Shown here one piece after another: positions 1-12,944 of a stretch of DNA of 64,000 bases. The DNA comes from Oxytricha trifallax (taxonomy: Eukaryota > Ciliophora > Spirotrichea > Sporadotrichida > Oxytrichidae): contig ARYC01019284.1 in NCBI GenBank assembly GCA_000711775.1, forward strand, positions 20,415 through 84,414, in the 5' to 3' direction. The stretch's first letter is position 1. Every line of letters starts with the position of its first letter. The notes under the pieces are model-generated. The model was not told where the DNA came from. It worked only from the letters and a program-made list of their open reading frames with translations, and made no database searches. Position numbers and translations under genes: made by a program.

Positions 1-2031
1 AATATATACTTTTTTTCAATTAATTTTATTGTTAGTTTTTTTTAAGTTTAAGTTTGATTTTAAATGAAATAATTAAAAGCTTGTATGTAGAAATTTATAA
101 TTATATGAATATTGATAAAAATGACGAAAATTAAAAAATATATTGATTATAAAATTAAAAATTGAAACAAGAATCATTTTTAAACTTTTAATCCTTATAA
201 ATTATGAAACTTTTTAGATAAATCATTTTTTATATTTGAATTCAATTGAACCACATATATTAAATCATTAAGCTAATTTAATATAACATCATTTAGATTA
301 AGTGAAGCAAATAAGAAATAAAAAATTAATTCATTTTATGAATCAATGCAGTTTCAATTAAGATTTATAAAATATAATTTCTAAATAAATATGGGAGAAT
401 ATTTTTTATTTTAAGTAATTGGATTACAAATATTTTTGTTAAAAATTGTTAAATCTAAAAATAACTTAACTTAAATTTTTCTTAAGGTCGCTATTTATAA
501 AATTATTGACGCCTTCTTATTATAGTGTTTGTAAAAAATATAGACACTTTTTGTATTTATATAATACTGTTAGAGCCATCATATTTCAGAATTTTTATAT
601 AATTAGTGGAAAAAAAAGATACTTTTAACGAAAATCTAAATATGAGGAACAATTACCCTCTATGATCTAAATGAATTTATTTAAAGATTATCTTACTCGA
701 GATGAAAAGATTTAATTGAGTTTAATTTAGGAATACATTTAAATTGGGAAATTAATATCAAATTAATGTTATTAATAATTAATGGATTTTACGAGTATGA
801 TTATAATTAAACTAAATTAAATTATTTCAAATTCTTCAATTTACGTTTAATTTAATATACAAAACTTTCTTATATGAACCTTAAAAAAAATGGAAATTAA
901 TTAGAAAAGGCACATCAAGTCTATTAATTATCTTTCATTAAAATTTTCAATTAAAAAATACTTAGCGGATGAAATAAAAAGACGATATAATTGTAGATAA
1001 ATGACATTAATGGTTAAAAAAGGCCTTTATTTTCACTTATTATTATATATCCTTTATTTGCTTCACCTTTTCTTGAAGTATTAGTAAAAGGATTTGCTAA
1101 TTTTTTATATTTTAATCAAACAAAAGAAATTACATGACAATTAATTATCTTAATCTTGAAATAAATTTAACAAATCACAATTAATTAAAAATTATAAGAA
1201 TTATTTTTAAAATATGATTTAATTGTATAATAAATAATTGAGAATATAAAAGAAGAAAAAGTGATAATTCCAAAATCTCTTGATTTAGAGAAAAATCGTC
1301 AAAATAGTTACTGCAACTGTGGTTTTTGCGACCATGTATCCATTTTATTTTAATGCTAAATTAAATTATAAATTAATGGCTTATTATTAACTTCATAATC
1401 ATCATCAAACTAACTTATTATGCAATCTTTACTATGATTAATTAGGTTCAAGTCAAATTATTTGAAAGCAAATGATATAATAATAAATATATATACTGAT
1501 TTTGAAACAGTAACTATGATTAATTGCCATTTAAATTGTAAATTAAATTGCTATACTATTGTAACCATTACAACTGAGAACATGTTACAATAACATAAAC
1601 AATATATCATGTAGATACCATTAGGCAGAATGAGGACATGATGTTGAGTAATAAAGATTATAACCACATTGAAAACGTTATTAATATTATAAGTTTCTTG
1701 AATTGATTGCTAATTTATAGAAATATATATAGTAGAACAGATACCACAAGCATATCCAACCTCAAAAATTATGTGGCAATATAGTAACTGCTTTTATATT
1801 ATTTAAGATAATCACTATTACAACTCTGAACACATAAATATACCGAAAGTTTATAAGTTTTAGAAATTTAACTATAAAGAAATTTACATTAATAAATTAT
1901 AAAATCTAATAATCATAATGATTAATTGTACTGTTGATATTTTATAAAGTGACATCAGTTACAGCTACTATCAATATTATGATAATTTTAATATCAATAA
2001 AATGTATATTTATAGGAAAAAATATAGAATT
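1..2031. other. AT-rich stretch without a recognisable gene
   Basis: Very AT-rich DNA with no reading frame that looks like protein in either the standard or the TAA/TAG=Gln code. The only structure noted is a degenerate transposon-end-like motif near 727, listed separately. It is typical of ciliate germline intergenic or IES-rich DNA. Confidence 0.5.
727..766. repeat. Degenerate solo end of the GTAGGAATACATTTG foldback family
   Basis: The segment reads TTAGGAATACATTTAAATTGG and resembles the terminal motif of the foldback elements at 23767, 49586 and 52187. No matching opposite end was found nearby, so this is probably a relic. The match is short, in AT-rich DNA, and could be chance. Confidence 0.3.
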
Positions 2032-2657
2032 TCAAATTGATTATTCACAAGGAACCAAGTCAGTTTAAGATTTTGTCCTCCTCCTCCTAACATTCAAAAT
2101 GAATCCTTTATGGTTCGTTATTGTAATATAAATGGACTTTTCCAAAGAATTATCATCAAATCCATTTGGACTTGACGCCTCCTGAGTTAGCTGCTGCCTG
2201 ACAAAAAGGGCAAGACTAGGGGCAGCAGCTGCCTCCAAAAACTTTAAATGACCTGGTTCTTTATGACTATATTTTTTATAATATTAACAATTTTTTTATA
2301 CAAATGAATTAAAGATAAATGTAAAGCTTATTTCATTGAGTAAAAATATCAGTTTAAATATGCAATTGCTTGTTTTAATTTTATTTATAAAATAGAAATA
2401 ACTGTTCTTTTAAGTTTAATTGTTGACTTTATTGAACTTTCAATATCTTTTATTTAAATTATTTCATTGAAGAACAGCATGCCTGTTAATCCTATAAAAT
2501 TTAATAAAAGTTTCCTTGATATAATAATTTCTTAAAATGCTATCTTCTCTGTAATCTTAATATCCTTTGTATTTTCATTTGCAATAAGAGCAATCACAAC
2601 TTTCTCTTTTCCATCTTTCTAAGCTTTATAGCACCATCTTGTTTTCTTGCATCTAGA
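2032..2657 (-). pseudogene. Gene fragment(s) of unknown family, minus strand
   Basis: Two protein-like frames lie on the minus strand, about 70 bp apart. The first runs from about 2657 down to a TGA at 2349-2351 (about 100 codons; it includes DGKEKVVIALIANENTKD). The second runs from about 2275 down to a TGA at 2032-2034 (includes FLEAAAAPSLALFVRQQLTQ and an RRRR run). Both use TAA/TAG as glutamine. Composition is clearly protein-like against AT-rich flanks. They could be two segments of one gene separated by an IES, or a pseudogene. Family not recognised. Confidence 0.45.
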
Positions 2658-4135
2658 ATATTTTTTTTTTCTCAGTTTATTACAGTCAGTAGGAATAGGT
2701 TATAACTTTTGATTACATTAGGCCTTCACTAATGTTTGAAATTATTCAAATTTTATAACCGTATTTTACATACCATGTCTAAATCATTTGACTTTTTACC
2801 TACCTGATGTAATAATTGCCTTTTAAGTTTAGGTTATCTTGCAATACTTGAAAGTTTAAAACGCTTTACCGTTTTACTATTTTCTTTAGGCCTATTATAA
2901 CCAAAGGTAATCTAAAATCACTAATAAAAATCCATTCTCATCATATTATAGTGATTCCTCGTAATATATAAAAAATTTGAGAGAAATAGCAATACTTTAT
3001 TTGCATATCTATCCAGTTTTGACTTTTATAACCTTTTTTATATTATTCAAAATGAGAACTTCAATCAAAATTGAAATAATTCATTTTACATAATAATAAA
3101 TCAAAGAATTAATAATAGATTTAACTAATGATATAATTTAATAATACACAATACTTCAACTGCAAGTTTATCAAATGCATGACTGAATAAACTAAATAAT
3201 ATAAATTTCAACATTTTACCTATTTTTTAATGTATTTTATCTATGATAATTATTTGAATTACATAAATCATTATTATTCTTATAAGATAATTATAGATCT
3301 TCTAAGAATAATTAATTCATTTAGATTTATATATCCCAAACCTATAATTATTTGAATATAACAGTGGAATTATTGTATTATGACATAATTAATAAATATG
3401 AATTCAAGACTATCGTTGGCACACTTTATAATTTACTGACACTTTAAAAGTTTAATAAATTTATGAGAAAAATATTAAATTATCATAGAAATTAAAAATT
3501 TATTCAAAGTTAAAAAAATATATAGACATAAATATAATTTTTAATTGTATAAGAGGATTGATAAAATTTAATTAGAAAACAATTAATTATTTATATTTAA
3601 TTTTGGCTGCTTTGCGTTAAATACAAAAGAAAAAAATAAATCTTCATGGATAAAATTTACTTTTATATAATATTAAATTATATTTGATGCTAAAAAGCAG
3701 AACTCCAACATAATACAGTAACTAAATTAGAAATTAAGTTTTAAATGACATTAATTTTGATACCTATTTTATTACATGAAAAAGAATCAAAATATTTCAA
3801 TGAAAAGGAACCATCTTGGCAACCCCAATAATTATGCGGTGTTTTTTTTTAAATATTTACAGTGTTTAAGCTACTTTAAGTTGCTTTAATTCATAGGTAT
3901 CTTATTTCAAAACGTCCTTGCCATAGGTATTTATTAAGTATGATTCATAGCATTTTAATTATGTCTAAAAATGAATGGTGAAAAGAAAATTATCTCAAGA
4001 ATGATAGAATATGATAGATAAAACGAAAAATATAGGATTGTAAGAATTTAAATACAAGTAAATTATAATACTTGTTACGCTAATAGAATTGGAAATCTAA
4101 AATAAAACTGATTCAACATTCCAATCACCTTCATA
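2658..4135. other. AT-rich stretch, no gene seen
   Basis: No sustained protein-like frame, large inverted repeat or RNA gene was recognised here. Confidence 0.4.
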
Positions 4136-4330
4136 TCAATATCCATTTTTCCATTAATGAACTTCATAGTCTTCTCTGTTTTCTCCTGCTGAATTTCTGT
4201 CTTGTTCACTTACTACTTCAACTGGCCAGTACTTCTGTAAGAAATAAATTCTTAGATATGTTTTTTTATACTTACTTTATTTGTGAGTGAACAGCCTGCA
4301 CCAGCTTCTATGTATACTGTTTACATTTTA
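4136..4330 (-). pseudogene. Two-exon gene fragment with a 41-nt intron, paralogue of 46428-46620
   Basis: On the minus strand an upstream exon (about 4330-4276) is followed by a 41-nt intron (4275-4235) with GTAAGT at the donor and TTACAG at the acceptor. The next exon (4234-4136) includes KYWPVEVVSEQDRNSAG and ends at TGA. Sequence just past the TGA (YEGDWN) looks faintly like a MORN repeat, but one motif is not enough to assign a family. The same two-exon pattern recurs, diverged, at 46428-46620. Confidence 0.45.
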
Positions 4331-4451
4331 ATATTATCAATTTTAATTTTATAATATCAAGTTATCAATTATTTTTTATAAATATTTATAGCAAGGCTCC
4401 AAGTTTATTGGTTTAAGCATTAAAAAACTTCTATTATGGCAAAAAATAAAA

Positions 4452-4832
4452 ATCTAGAGACAAATAAGTGAAAACATAATTGATGAGTATAAAGTACCAG
4501 ATTAGCTGGGAGCTAGTATGGAATGGTTTTAAGCTAGTCGTAAAACTTTATTGAAGCGACTTAAAGATTTCTCATAGATTTATTCATTTGAAGTCTTATC
4601 GCTAATAAAAGAGTTTACTCTTTCGAATAAGAAATAGCCAAGGCTATTCCAATTCAACTAAGCAAAAATCAAATTTGAATTTGAGGAAAATGGAATTAGC
4701 TTCAAAGGAAATAGCCATTATGAATGGCATCATAATATGCAAATCAAGATAAAGAAATTTGGAAAATGTCTTGAAAAAAATGCGGTAGAGTTGCACTGTA
4801 AAGTAAATATGACTCAATTCCTCTCCCATTGA
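4452..4832 (+). CDS. Partial ORF, unknown protein (about 126 aa)
   Basis: A 127-codon frame with TAG/TAA as Gln ends at TGA 4830-4832. It includes ENIIDEYKVPDQLGASMEWF and KFEFEENGISFKGNSHYEWH. The amino-acid mix (Trp, Cys, His, Glu/Lys alternation) is unlike translated AT-rich noise. No start is obvious; an ATG at 4436 is in another frame. It may be an MDS or a decayed gene. Family not recognised. Confidence 0.45.
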
Positions 4833-5652
4833 GAAGCTCACCAGCCTAAAATCTCGACCACCCTTCAATCTCTTCTGTAGATTCGAGTTGTGATTTGATT
4901 AATTACTAATATTTAGATAAACTTAGTCTTTGCTTGCAAGTCTAAATTATAAGGTGTACCGATAACTAGAATTAAAAATCAAAGAAAAATAATTATCTGA
5001 TAAATTTGAAATAAAGTGAATTGTAGAAATATATTCTATGCAATAATAATATAAAGAGATTTATTTAAAAGGGCATCTATGCCTGAAAATGGTTTTATAA
5101 ATATAAATTACTTCAAATAAATGAACTTAAATCAAAAATAATTATATGTTATTTTTATTATTTTGGATAATTTATTCATTTATAGTTTTATAATTTAAAG
5201 TTTATCTATATAAGGATAAATGATAAAATTAATTAATAATCAAGCAATTAAAATTAATATTTTAAAGAATAGAAAATTTAAAAGTTAATTTAAAAATAAT
5301 TCTGTTCATCTTTTTATTTTGATCTTGAATCATGAATATGTGAAAATTTAAGTAATTAAGATGTTTCAAATGACAAATACTTTTTTTTAAATTATGAACA
5401 TCACAATTATTAGAAATAAACTACATTATAAATTATCAAACTAATGTTTTAATAGACTCAATATTATATTAGGATTATTGAATAACTTGTAATTAAGAAA
5501 AACATTTAATGTATTAATATAAAAGAAGAAAAAAATAATGAATGCACAACTATTACTATAGTTATTGATTAAGTTTCAATAATTTATTATGAATATAATA
5601 CAGTATAGATTAATAATATTGAATAATAATTTATTTCACAATTATTATTGCT
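4833..5652. other. AT-rich stretch, no gene seen
   Basis: No protein-like frame, structured repeat or RNA gene was recognised. Confidence 0.4.
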
Positions 5653-6050
5653 ATTACTACTAAAGATTACGAGCTGATCTCTATGAAAATGCACTTGAAC
5701 AAGAAGATCAAGAGATAAACCAAAATCCAAAATAAACATCTTTGAAAAATAAAAAGCGAAAGAATAAAAAAGAGATCAGGCTTTGGTGGTTGGTGCGCTT
5801 ACCAATATAGGCAAGTAACAAAGCCAACCAGGGATCGTCTTGATAAGGTTGCATTCAGGAAGAGTCTAGAAGGCATGAAGAGGCAAGTCAGAATGTGGGA
5901 AGAGATAACAAGGGACGAAACTCCAGGTCAACTTATGAGAGGCACGTAAGTCTAAACGGTTAAAGTAACTCCTTACACTGAAAAAGTGCAGACACAAAAG
6001 GCGCAAAAGACATTGAATTAGAAAACTATTGTCATTTTAAGTACTAAGTG
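5653..6050 (+). pseudogene. Gene fragment with one frameshift, basic protein
   Basis: One frame reads RADLYENALEQEDQEINQNP followed by a Lys/Arg-rich run. Near 5785 the coding frame shifts by one base and continues FGGWCAYQYRQVTKPTRDRL and then KSLEGMKRQVRMWEEITRDE. Local GC content is clearly higher than in the flanks. The frame change could be a frameshift or a junction between germline segments. Protein family not recognised. Confidence 0.45.
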
Positions 6051-6237
6051 CAATTATATAATATACTCTACTCTAGGCATGGGATTCTTAGAAACTAAAA
6101 TATATAAGGACTAAATAAGAATTTTACGAAGAAGGGGTGCCTACTTATAGAATTTTGCTTAGATCTTTAAAAAAATATTAAAGAACTTATTTTCTAATTG
6201 ACCTGGCTTTTATAGATTATATATACGCTCATTTAAT

Positions 6238-7107
6238 AATACTTGTTCACCCCAAGGTACCCCTCACCCCTCCCCCACCTCAAAAATGAAGTCCCCTATA
6301 TTAACCCACTTTGCATGAAAAATCATATTTTCAAGGACTGAATCGACTTCCTTCATTACATCTCACACTCATAACAATATTTGGCTATGGGATTAAGCAC
6401 CCCCCCTCATAATGTATAGTTTTCTTTTTGTAGTTTGATAGAGTTTTTGACGCTGAGTAATAGTAGCAAATGAACTACTAGTATGCGATCAATAGTTTTC
6501 GAGATATGGCCCCATATAATTCACATTTTATATATAAAATTAAAGTAAAAATTATAAAAATATTTCCAATTTTTTATAAATTTCTAATTTTTCCTTAAAA
6601 TATCAATTTAGAGGATTTAATGAGAATTTAAAGAATTTATTATGATAAATTAAATAAATTCTTTAAATTTTCATTAAATCCTCTAAATTGATATTTTAAG
6701 GAAAAATTAGAAATTTATAAAAAATTGGAAATATTTTTATAATTTTTACTTTAATTTTATATATAAAATGTGAATTATATGGGGCCATATCTCGAAAACT
6801 ATTGATCGCATACTAGTAGTTCATTTGCTACTATTACTCAGCGTCAAAAACTCTATCAAACTACAAAAAGAAAACTATACATTATGAGGGGGGGTGCTTA
6901 ATCCCATAGCCAAATATTGTTATGAGTGTGAGATGTAATGAAGGAAGTCGATTCAGTCCTTGAAAATATGATTTTTCATGCAAAGTGGGTTAATATAGGG
7001 GACTTCATTTTTGAGGTGGGGAGGGGTGAGGGGGTAACTTGGTTTAGGGGTGGGTGGGTACCTCGGTTTAGATGGTGGGGGAGGGTACCTCGGGGTGAAC
7101 AAATACT
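6238..7107. mobile_element. 858-bp foldback element, TGTTCACC ends, 6-bp target duplication
   Basis: The element spans 6244-7101 and is one long inverted repeat centred near 6645. Outer ends are TGTTCACCCC and GGGGTGAACA. The hexamer AATACT lies immediately outside both ends (6238-6243 and 7102-7107), which reads as a target-site duplication. The right arm carries extra G-rich sub-repeats (GGTACCTCGG-like) near its end. No ORF of its own was seen, so it is probably non-autonomous. A second member is at 17353-17953. Confidence 0.8.
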
Positions 7108-9480
7108 AATAGCATTAACAATAGTTATAAGAATTATATTTAATACTAGAGATCATTTTTTCTAGTTTTCATATTCCCTAACCTTAAGTTATTCATCATC
7201 ATCATTATAATTATTTATTTCTACAATTTGAATATTCAAAAATGTCTTGGGAATGATAGAGAGATAAAAAGACTTCGAATAATAGAGCAAATGTTATTTT
7301 TTTGAGGTTACTTTATCACAAAGGCAAACGTAGACATTATAATGGTATAATAGAGTTGTAATTAGTTTTTCAAATGAAGCATTCAAGTTTTTTTAGAATA
7401 TAAGGAAAAATTCTCAAACTATAGAAATAAGTGAAAAGTATGACTGGTTGCTATAAAATATTAAAAATAAAAGACTATAAATTGACTGAGTTTTATTTTA
7501 CTACATTCTCCTATTCTTTGTCATTTAAGGGTTCTCTATTCTAATGGATTTGTATAATAGTAAAAGGTAAATAAAAGTATAATAAAGAGAGAATAGAAGA
7601 TTATCGTTTGAAAAATGGACTCAAGCAAATATAATATTTTACATAAAATCATAATAAAAAATAAGTAAATTTGATAAAAAACTAGAATTATTTTGATAAC
7701 TTTTGCATTTTTGAAGACTACATTAAATCCTTTTGCACTTTTAATTATTTTACTCACATTCTATTTGATGCAATCTTTTAGAAATAGAATTTTCTAATTT
7801 TAATGATCTTTAAAAAAATTAATAATTTAATAATGCTTGATATAAGAACTAAATTGAAAAGAAATTGAGTCTTTAATTCTCTTAAAAAATTAACAATATA
7901 TTATTTATATAATTTTATTGTTACCTAATTTTAAAGTCTTACTTGACAAATTCAACGTCTATCATTTAATTTTTATTCATCTTGATTTTCAAATTGTTAG
8001 TAAGCATCTTGAATTTTTCTCATTAGAAACTATTAAAAATTATTTTACATGGTTTGCTTTATTTCTTAAATGTAGTCACCCAAGAATTATCATAAATTAT
8101 AGGTATACCTTAATTTTGATTAATATTTCAACTCAAAAGATATTGATAAATGGTACATTTTACAATGACTAATTTAAATTTACATTTAAGATTGTTTATT
8201 TTACTAAGAATTAAATATACTTATTAAATTATACCTATCTACTCATTATTTTTAGATATATAGCTAAATTTTGCAAAATATCTCATTTTTAAGAATTGTT
8301 ATTTTCTCAAAATAAGACTGCTTAAAAGACCAGCTACATTAACTTCTGCCTTTATATTTTAAATAATTAAGTCTTTATTAATTTGACATTAACACAAATT
8401 ATTTTTTTATTCTAACTTAAATAAAATTAATAAAATTTAAACAGTATAAATTAAAGTAGATTGATGTTTAATTTGCTATTTAATATATAATTTAATAATT
8501 ATAATAATTATTTAAATAATATACTCTATACTATTCTTTATATAACTCCTCATAAATTTAAATAATATTTTACAGTCAGATTTAAATTAAATTTATCATT
8601 TACTAAAGAAATTTGGTAAGTGAAGTGAGTCTTTATTTTATACTTAACTTTGTAATCAGCTATTTAAATTAATCATTATTCTCTTTAAATATAATATTTA
8701 TGTATTGATGATAAATTAATTACTTATGTTCATAGTTTCTTACATCAAAAAGATAAAAAGGTATTGATGTTATTTAATAACAAAATAAAAAATTTAAAAA
8801 GTTCACTAATCAGCTAAAGTCTATGTTAAGTTATGATTGGTCAAAATTATTTCAATAAAAAAATATTTCAATAAGATAATATTAATAAAATTATAATAAT
8901 AATAGCATGTATATATTGATAAAATCTAGGACTTATGATATGCATTAAGTCGAAAGTTAAATATTTTTATCACAAATCATAAATCTAAATTATTCTAACA
9001 TAGAATTCATTCGTGTTTTAATAGATTATATATATAAACTGCAACTAATTTGATTTATATCTGATATGATCTCATCTGATCTGTTTTTTAATATTTGTAT
9101 TTAATCTAATTCAATCAAAGTATAATAACTGTGAAATAAATTTTTTAATCTCCTAGTTTGGAAAGTCTTGCATTATATATTAATCTACAAAATTTGTACA
9201 ATAAAAAATAATTAATTGATTTTTCGGAGGAAAGTTTACTTCTCCAAGAAGTCCCGCTCCTACATAATTTTCTTGTCCCTTCAGATGTATCCTGCACCAA
9301 ATTAATTTTATATTTTTATAAAGGATAAGCGTTTAAACTGCCTATTAAGATTTAAGCCCCATGTGTATCTTTTATATAAATATATATATATATATATATA
9401 CCCGAATACGTTTGTACACATAGAATTTATAAGTTTATAAAAAGTTTTAAATATATCGATAAACAAGGAAATTTAAAAGG
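7108..9480. other. AT-rich stretch, no convincing gene
   Basis: AT-rich DNA. A plus-strand frame at 7918-8172 and a minus-strand fragment around 9120-9300 (with LVQDTSEGTRKLCRSGTS) are open, but I could not separate them from chance. Confidence 0.35.
9377..9400. repeat. (TA)n microsatellite
   Basis: About twelve TA dinucleotides in a row. Similar short TA tracts occur near 21004-21026 and 54067-54086. Confidence 0.9.
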
Positions 9481-10089
9481 ACAGAATTTAACTTAATTTG
9501 AGGGAGCCGATCGAGAGAATGCAAAAAGAAGGGTTGGCATTATCACAACTCGTACAAAGTTTGAATATAATTTGATTTATATGATTATACTAGTGTGATT
9601 TTTAATTTTAAGTTCATAGCAACTATAAATCCAGTAGGTTGTCTGGGCCGTTCTTGAGATTTGTTAGGAATGGTTTACTATTATACTGACCGGACCACTA
9701 TTCTAGCGTGTTGGCTTAAGCCATAGACCATTTTTCAGGGTCAAAATCGGCCTCTCGATTTTTCGATTTTGGGTGCCATTAACTTCTTACTATTCCCGCC
9801 TTCACATTTCTACTGGGCATACTTCAGTTATGGATTGGCAAAGGTTTGAATTTTGAAAGTTACCTCGGATTTCGTCATTTTTAAAAAAAAAAGCCAATTT
9901 TGGCTTAGGTTCATCTTTAAAAATCAAAAAAAAACTATTACAGGTCTTCAACCTTCCACCTCCATGAAGATCTAAGCTACACGATTATTGAGTTATAGTG
10001 AATATTTATTATTTGAATTAGTTTGGCTATGAGATTTCGATAAATCCGTAAGATATAAGCAAAAGAGTGATTTTCATATAGTTAAGGAT
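9481..10089. other. Less AT-rich stretch, no gene assigned
   Basis: Around 9600-9850 GC content is raised, but no frame stays open with a convincing protein pattern in either code. A short plus-strand frame near 9500 (EGADRENAKRRVGIITTRT) is suggestive only. It may be the upstream part of the decayed gene that follows. Confidence 0.3.
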
Positions 10090-10795
10090 CAATAATCCAG
10101 TCGAAAATTTAATAATCAAGTAGTATAATACTGAAATCCAGTCGAATTAATCAGTAAAATTAAGCATAAATCAGATGAATCTAGTCATTGGATTTTAGAA
10201 AACTTCTGAAATCGACCTTCACTAATTTTTAAATCTGAGTGATGGTAAGCTTAAAATCTCAATATTATCATCAATTTAGAAGGTATTAATGAATTACAAG
10301 TGCCAAGGAAGGCACCCTAGAAGAAATCTACCCTTGGATTTTTTAAAATAATATTTCCGATTCAATTTTTGATGATCCAGGTAAAGCGAAGGGTATTAAA
10401 TCTGAGTATTGAAATGCTTAAGATAACTCATAAATCAATCGTGCTATAGAATTTCTGCACTAAAACAACTATAATTTGAAATTGCTGCACTAGAAGACGG
10501 GTTTGCAGGTTATAATAAATCTTTTGATTTTAAGTAGTTTGTAAGAAAGTACGTAAATAACAATAAACTAAGGTTGGTAAAGCACAGCTCTAAATTAAAT
10601 CTTTTATTTCGAGCCTTAAGAAGTTACAGCCACCTACTAATAATTCAAAGAGAATGACTTCACTACAAACGTAAACTTTTCAAGTGAATAAAAACTAAAT
10701 AAAGAACCCTTACATCAAATTTTTAATAACTATGGCTCGATCATTGGTCACGAAATTCTCATAAAACACTTCGAAAGTTTCACATATTCTATATA
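10090..10795 (+). pseudogene. Left part of a large decayed gene (SecA-like, see 14371)
   Basis: Protein-like frames with TAA/TAG as Gln: first a frame including EIDLHQFLNLSDGKLKISIL, then after a shift of frame near 10360 DDPGKAKGIKSEY, an in-frame TGA at 10410-10412, and continuation in the same frame through EVTATYQQFKENDF to SIIGHEILIKHFESFTYS. Coding-like sequence stops exactly where the palindromic element at 10796 begins and resumes beyond it at 14371. I therefore read this as one gene split by an insertion. This piece shows no diagnostic motif itself; the link to SecA rests on the part right of the element. Confidence 0.45.
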
Positions 10796-11343
10796 TAATA
10801 ATCGCAAAATTATAACAAATTTTTATATTTAAAAAATGGGAAATATTGTCATACTTACTGAATGAGCAATCAAAGTCAGCGAGATGAATGACATACTGAG
10901 CTGCTGAAATCAAAATAGTGAGGCAGTTGTTCATGAGCTGGCATGCATCGTGATTATCCTCAGTGCTTATCGAAGTCGGTTGTAAATGGATCGGTAATCA
11001 GTAATCTGCATCAAGAATGCTAAAGAGCTCACGATAAGCAATGTCCTCATGAGGAAGCGAGTCACACCATTGAGTAAAAATTGAGTAAATTTCCAAATTT
11101 TAATAAATAATCAATCCATTTCACGCTATTTAAATTTAATGTTTTAAAATCTAATTAAAAAACACGATAAACCCACGATATTTTAAGCAATCGTGAGTAT
11201 GATAAATTAATAAATGCACTCTAATAAATTTAATAACTGAAAAAAGTGAAACCACATTAGGGGAATTGCAAAAGTGGGTGGAAAGTGAAATTAAAAAGTG
11301 ATTTATAAACCCTTAATTTAAACTATTAAACGATTAAATATTT

Positions 11344-12222
11344 TTAATTACAAAACATGGCAGACTTTGTTGCTGTCGACTCTTTCAGCTAACATTGAGC
11401 TAGTGGGGCGACCTTAAGGTCAGTTTGTAGCCCTTCGAAATCTAGGGGGAATTTGGGCGCTCGGGGCTCACAGCACACGCCCTGGCGAAGTTGCGCGCTG
11501 CGATGATAGGAAGCATTATCCATTAGCAGGATGGAGTGGGCCCTCCAGTCTTTGTCTTGCACATCCAAATGCTAAATGAGATCCATCATGAAGACCAAGA
11601 AGGCGCGGGAGATAGTGTAACCCACACTCACATTGAAGATGAAGCTACCCCGATTGGAGGCAGCCGCGGTTATACAGAGGCGGCTGATGCGTTTCTGCGA
11701 AAACTAAACATTTTAGCTGCCCTTGGCGATCCAGGAATGGCTGCGACTATCAGTGTTCTGGATGATGGTCTCGTCGATGTTGTATATCGTGAAGCCCGAG
11801 CACGAGGCCTGAATGAAGTAAGCAGCGGCGATCTGGCGCTGGAGCCGCGACTTCAAGCTATTGTGGTTGGGAGTGAGACGGGAGATCTTGTGGTAGCTCA
11901 TGTGCAACTCGTGCCTCCGGAACCTGCTGATGCGATAGGGGGAAATGCGCACTCCCAGCCGCTGCTGCAAGCTCTGCAAGCTCTGCAAGATGCCTCTCGT
12001 GGTGATGGCCCCTTTGCTCTCCTCAATGTGCGCAATGATTGAGTCAGCCTCTTCAGCTGTGAGCAGCGTATTCTTTCGACCCCGCTTTGCAGGTAACAGC
12101 TTACCATCGGAGTGAGCGGCATCCTGGAGGAGCCTCCTGACATGATAGCGACTGGTGCCCCCGAGAGTGGCTATAGAGGGCAGGCTGAGGCCTTGGCAGG
12201 AATAGAACTCGGCCAGTACCAT
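11344..12222 (-). CDS. IS630/Tc1-mariner-type transposase, left-arm copy (uninterrupted core)
   Basis: DDE transposase predicted to cut and join the element ends. The minus-strand frame from ATG 12222 opens with a helix-turn-helix-like region (SLPSIATLGGTSRYHVRRL), followed by a basic stretch. The first catalytic Asp is in TIYNIDETIIQN and the second in LLMDNASYHRS. In-frame TAA and TAG codons between these motifs show that the frame needs TAA/TAG=Gln. A clear third acidic residue is not visible; the region where it is expected reads APLAQCQLK. The end given is a TAA that would be Gln in this code; the first TGA lies further on, near 11074. The core carries no frameshift, unlike the right-arm copy. 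Confidence 0.75.
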
Positions 12223-12944
12223 TTTGCGACCCCCATTCCTTGGGGAGGTCAAGAGCCTTCAAATGACGAATCAGACTCCTACCATGAAGAGGCTATCAAG
12301 ATGGGGTTATATGAGGAGCAGCTAATTACTCCTACCAGATCTCACTAGCGACGCTTTCCTAAAGGGGTTCTTGTTGAAATGTAGCCTCCTTAGGAGGAGC
12401 GCTAGTGGTAGCAATTGCAGTGTATTAGTGCTCTGTCTCCTTATCAGAGTCGTTGGACCACACTTCTTTGGCCAGGGAGTAGCGCGAAGACAGCATGCAC
12501 AAGCACAGTTGCCGACTAGGAGGGCCTCCTCGATTTCCTCTTTATGAGTTGCAGATTTCTTCAAGTGCTATTACGAATTCATTTAGAGATTTCCTCTGGA
12601 TCACAGAGCTTTTCCTCTTAAGCCAAAGCCCCTTTTCCACCCCATACCTGAATTGGAATCCTGAGGCGCTACTGGAGGAGAGGGTTAAAAGCCCCCCTGG
12701 CGAAGTGGGGTCCAACGACTCTGATAAGGAGACAGAGCACTAATACACTGCAATTGCTACCACTAGCGCTCCTCCTAAGGAGGCTACATTTCAACAAGAA
12801 CCCCTTTAGGAAAGCGTCGCTAGTGAGAACTGGTAGGAGTAATTAGCTGCTCCTCATATCACCCCATCTTGGTAGCCTCTTCATGGCAGGAGTCTGATTC
12901 GTCATTTGAAGGCTCTTGACCTCCCCAAGGAATGGGGTCGCAAA

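Noticed and set aside
2189..2230. Hairpin AGCTGCTGCC...GGCAGCAGCT as a possible terminator or RNA structure
   Set aside because: It lies within a protein-like minus-strand frame with Ala and Gln runs; the stem is explained by coding repeats.
6938..7165. Short Gly/Trp/Arg-rich ORF in the foldback
   Set aside because: It lies in G-rich sub-repeats of the foldback arm; its composition follows the repeats, not a protein.
7918..8172. 84-codon frame
   Set aside because: Phe/Ile/Leu/Tyr-rich translation typical of AT-rich DNA, no motif, and no homologous copy in the window.
11536..12042. Long plus-strand frame across the left arm of the mariner palindrome
   Set aside because: It is the antisense shadow of the minus-strand transposase; it has no transposase motifs and mirrors codons of the real gene. 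The same applies to 13125-13421 on the minus strand in the right arm.
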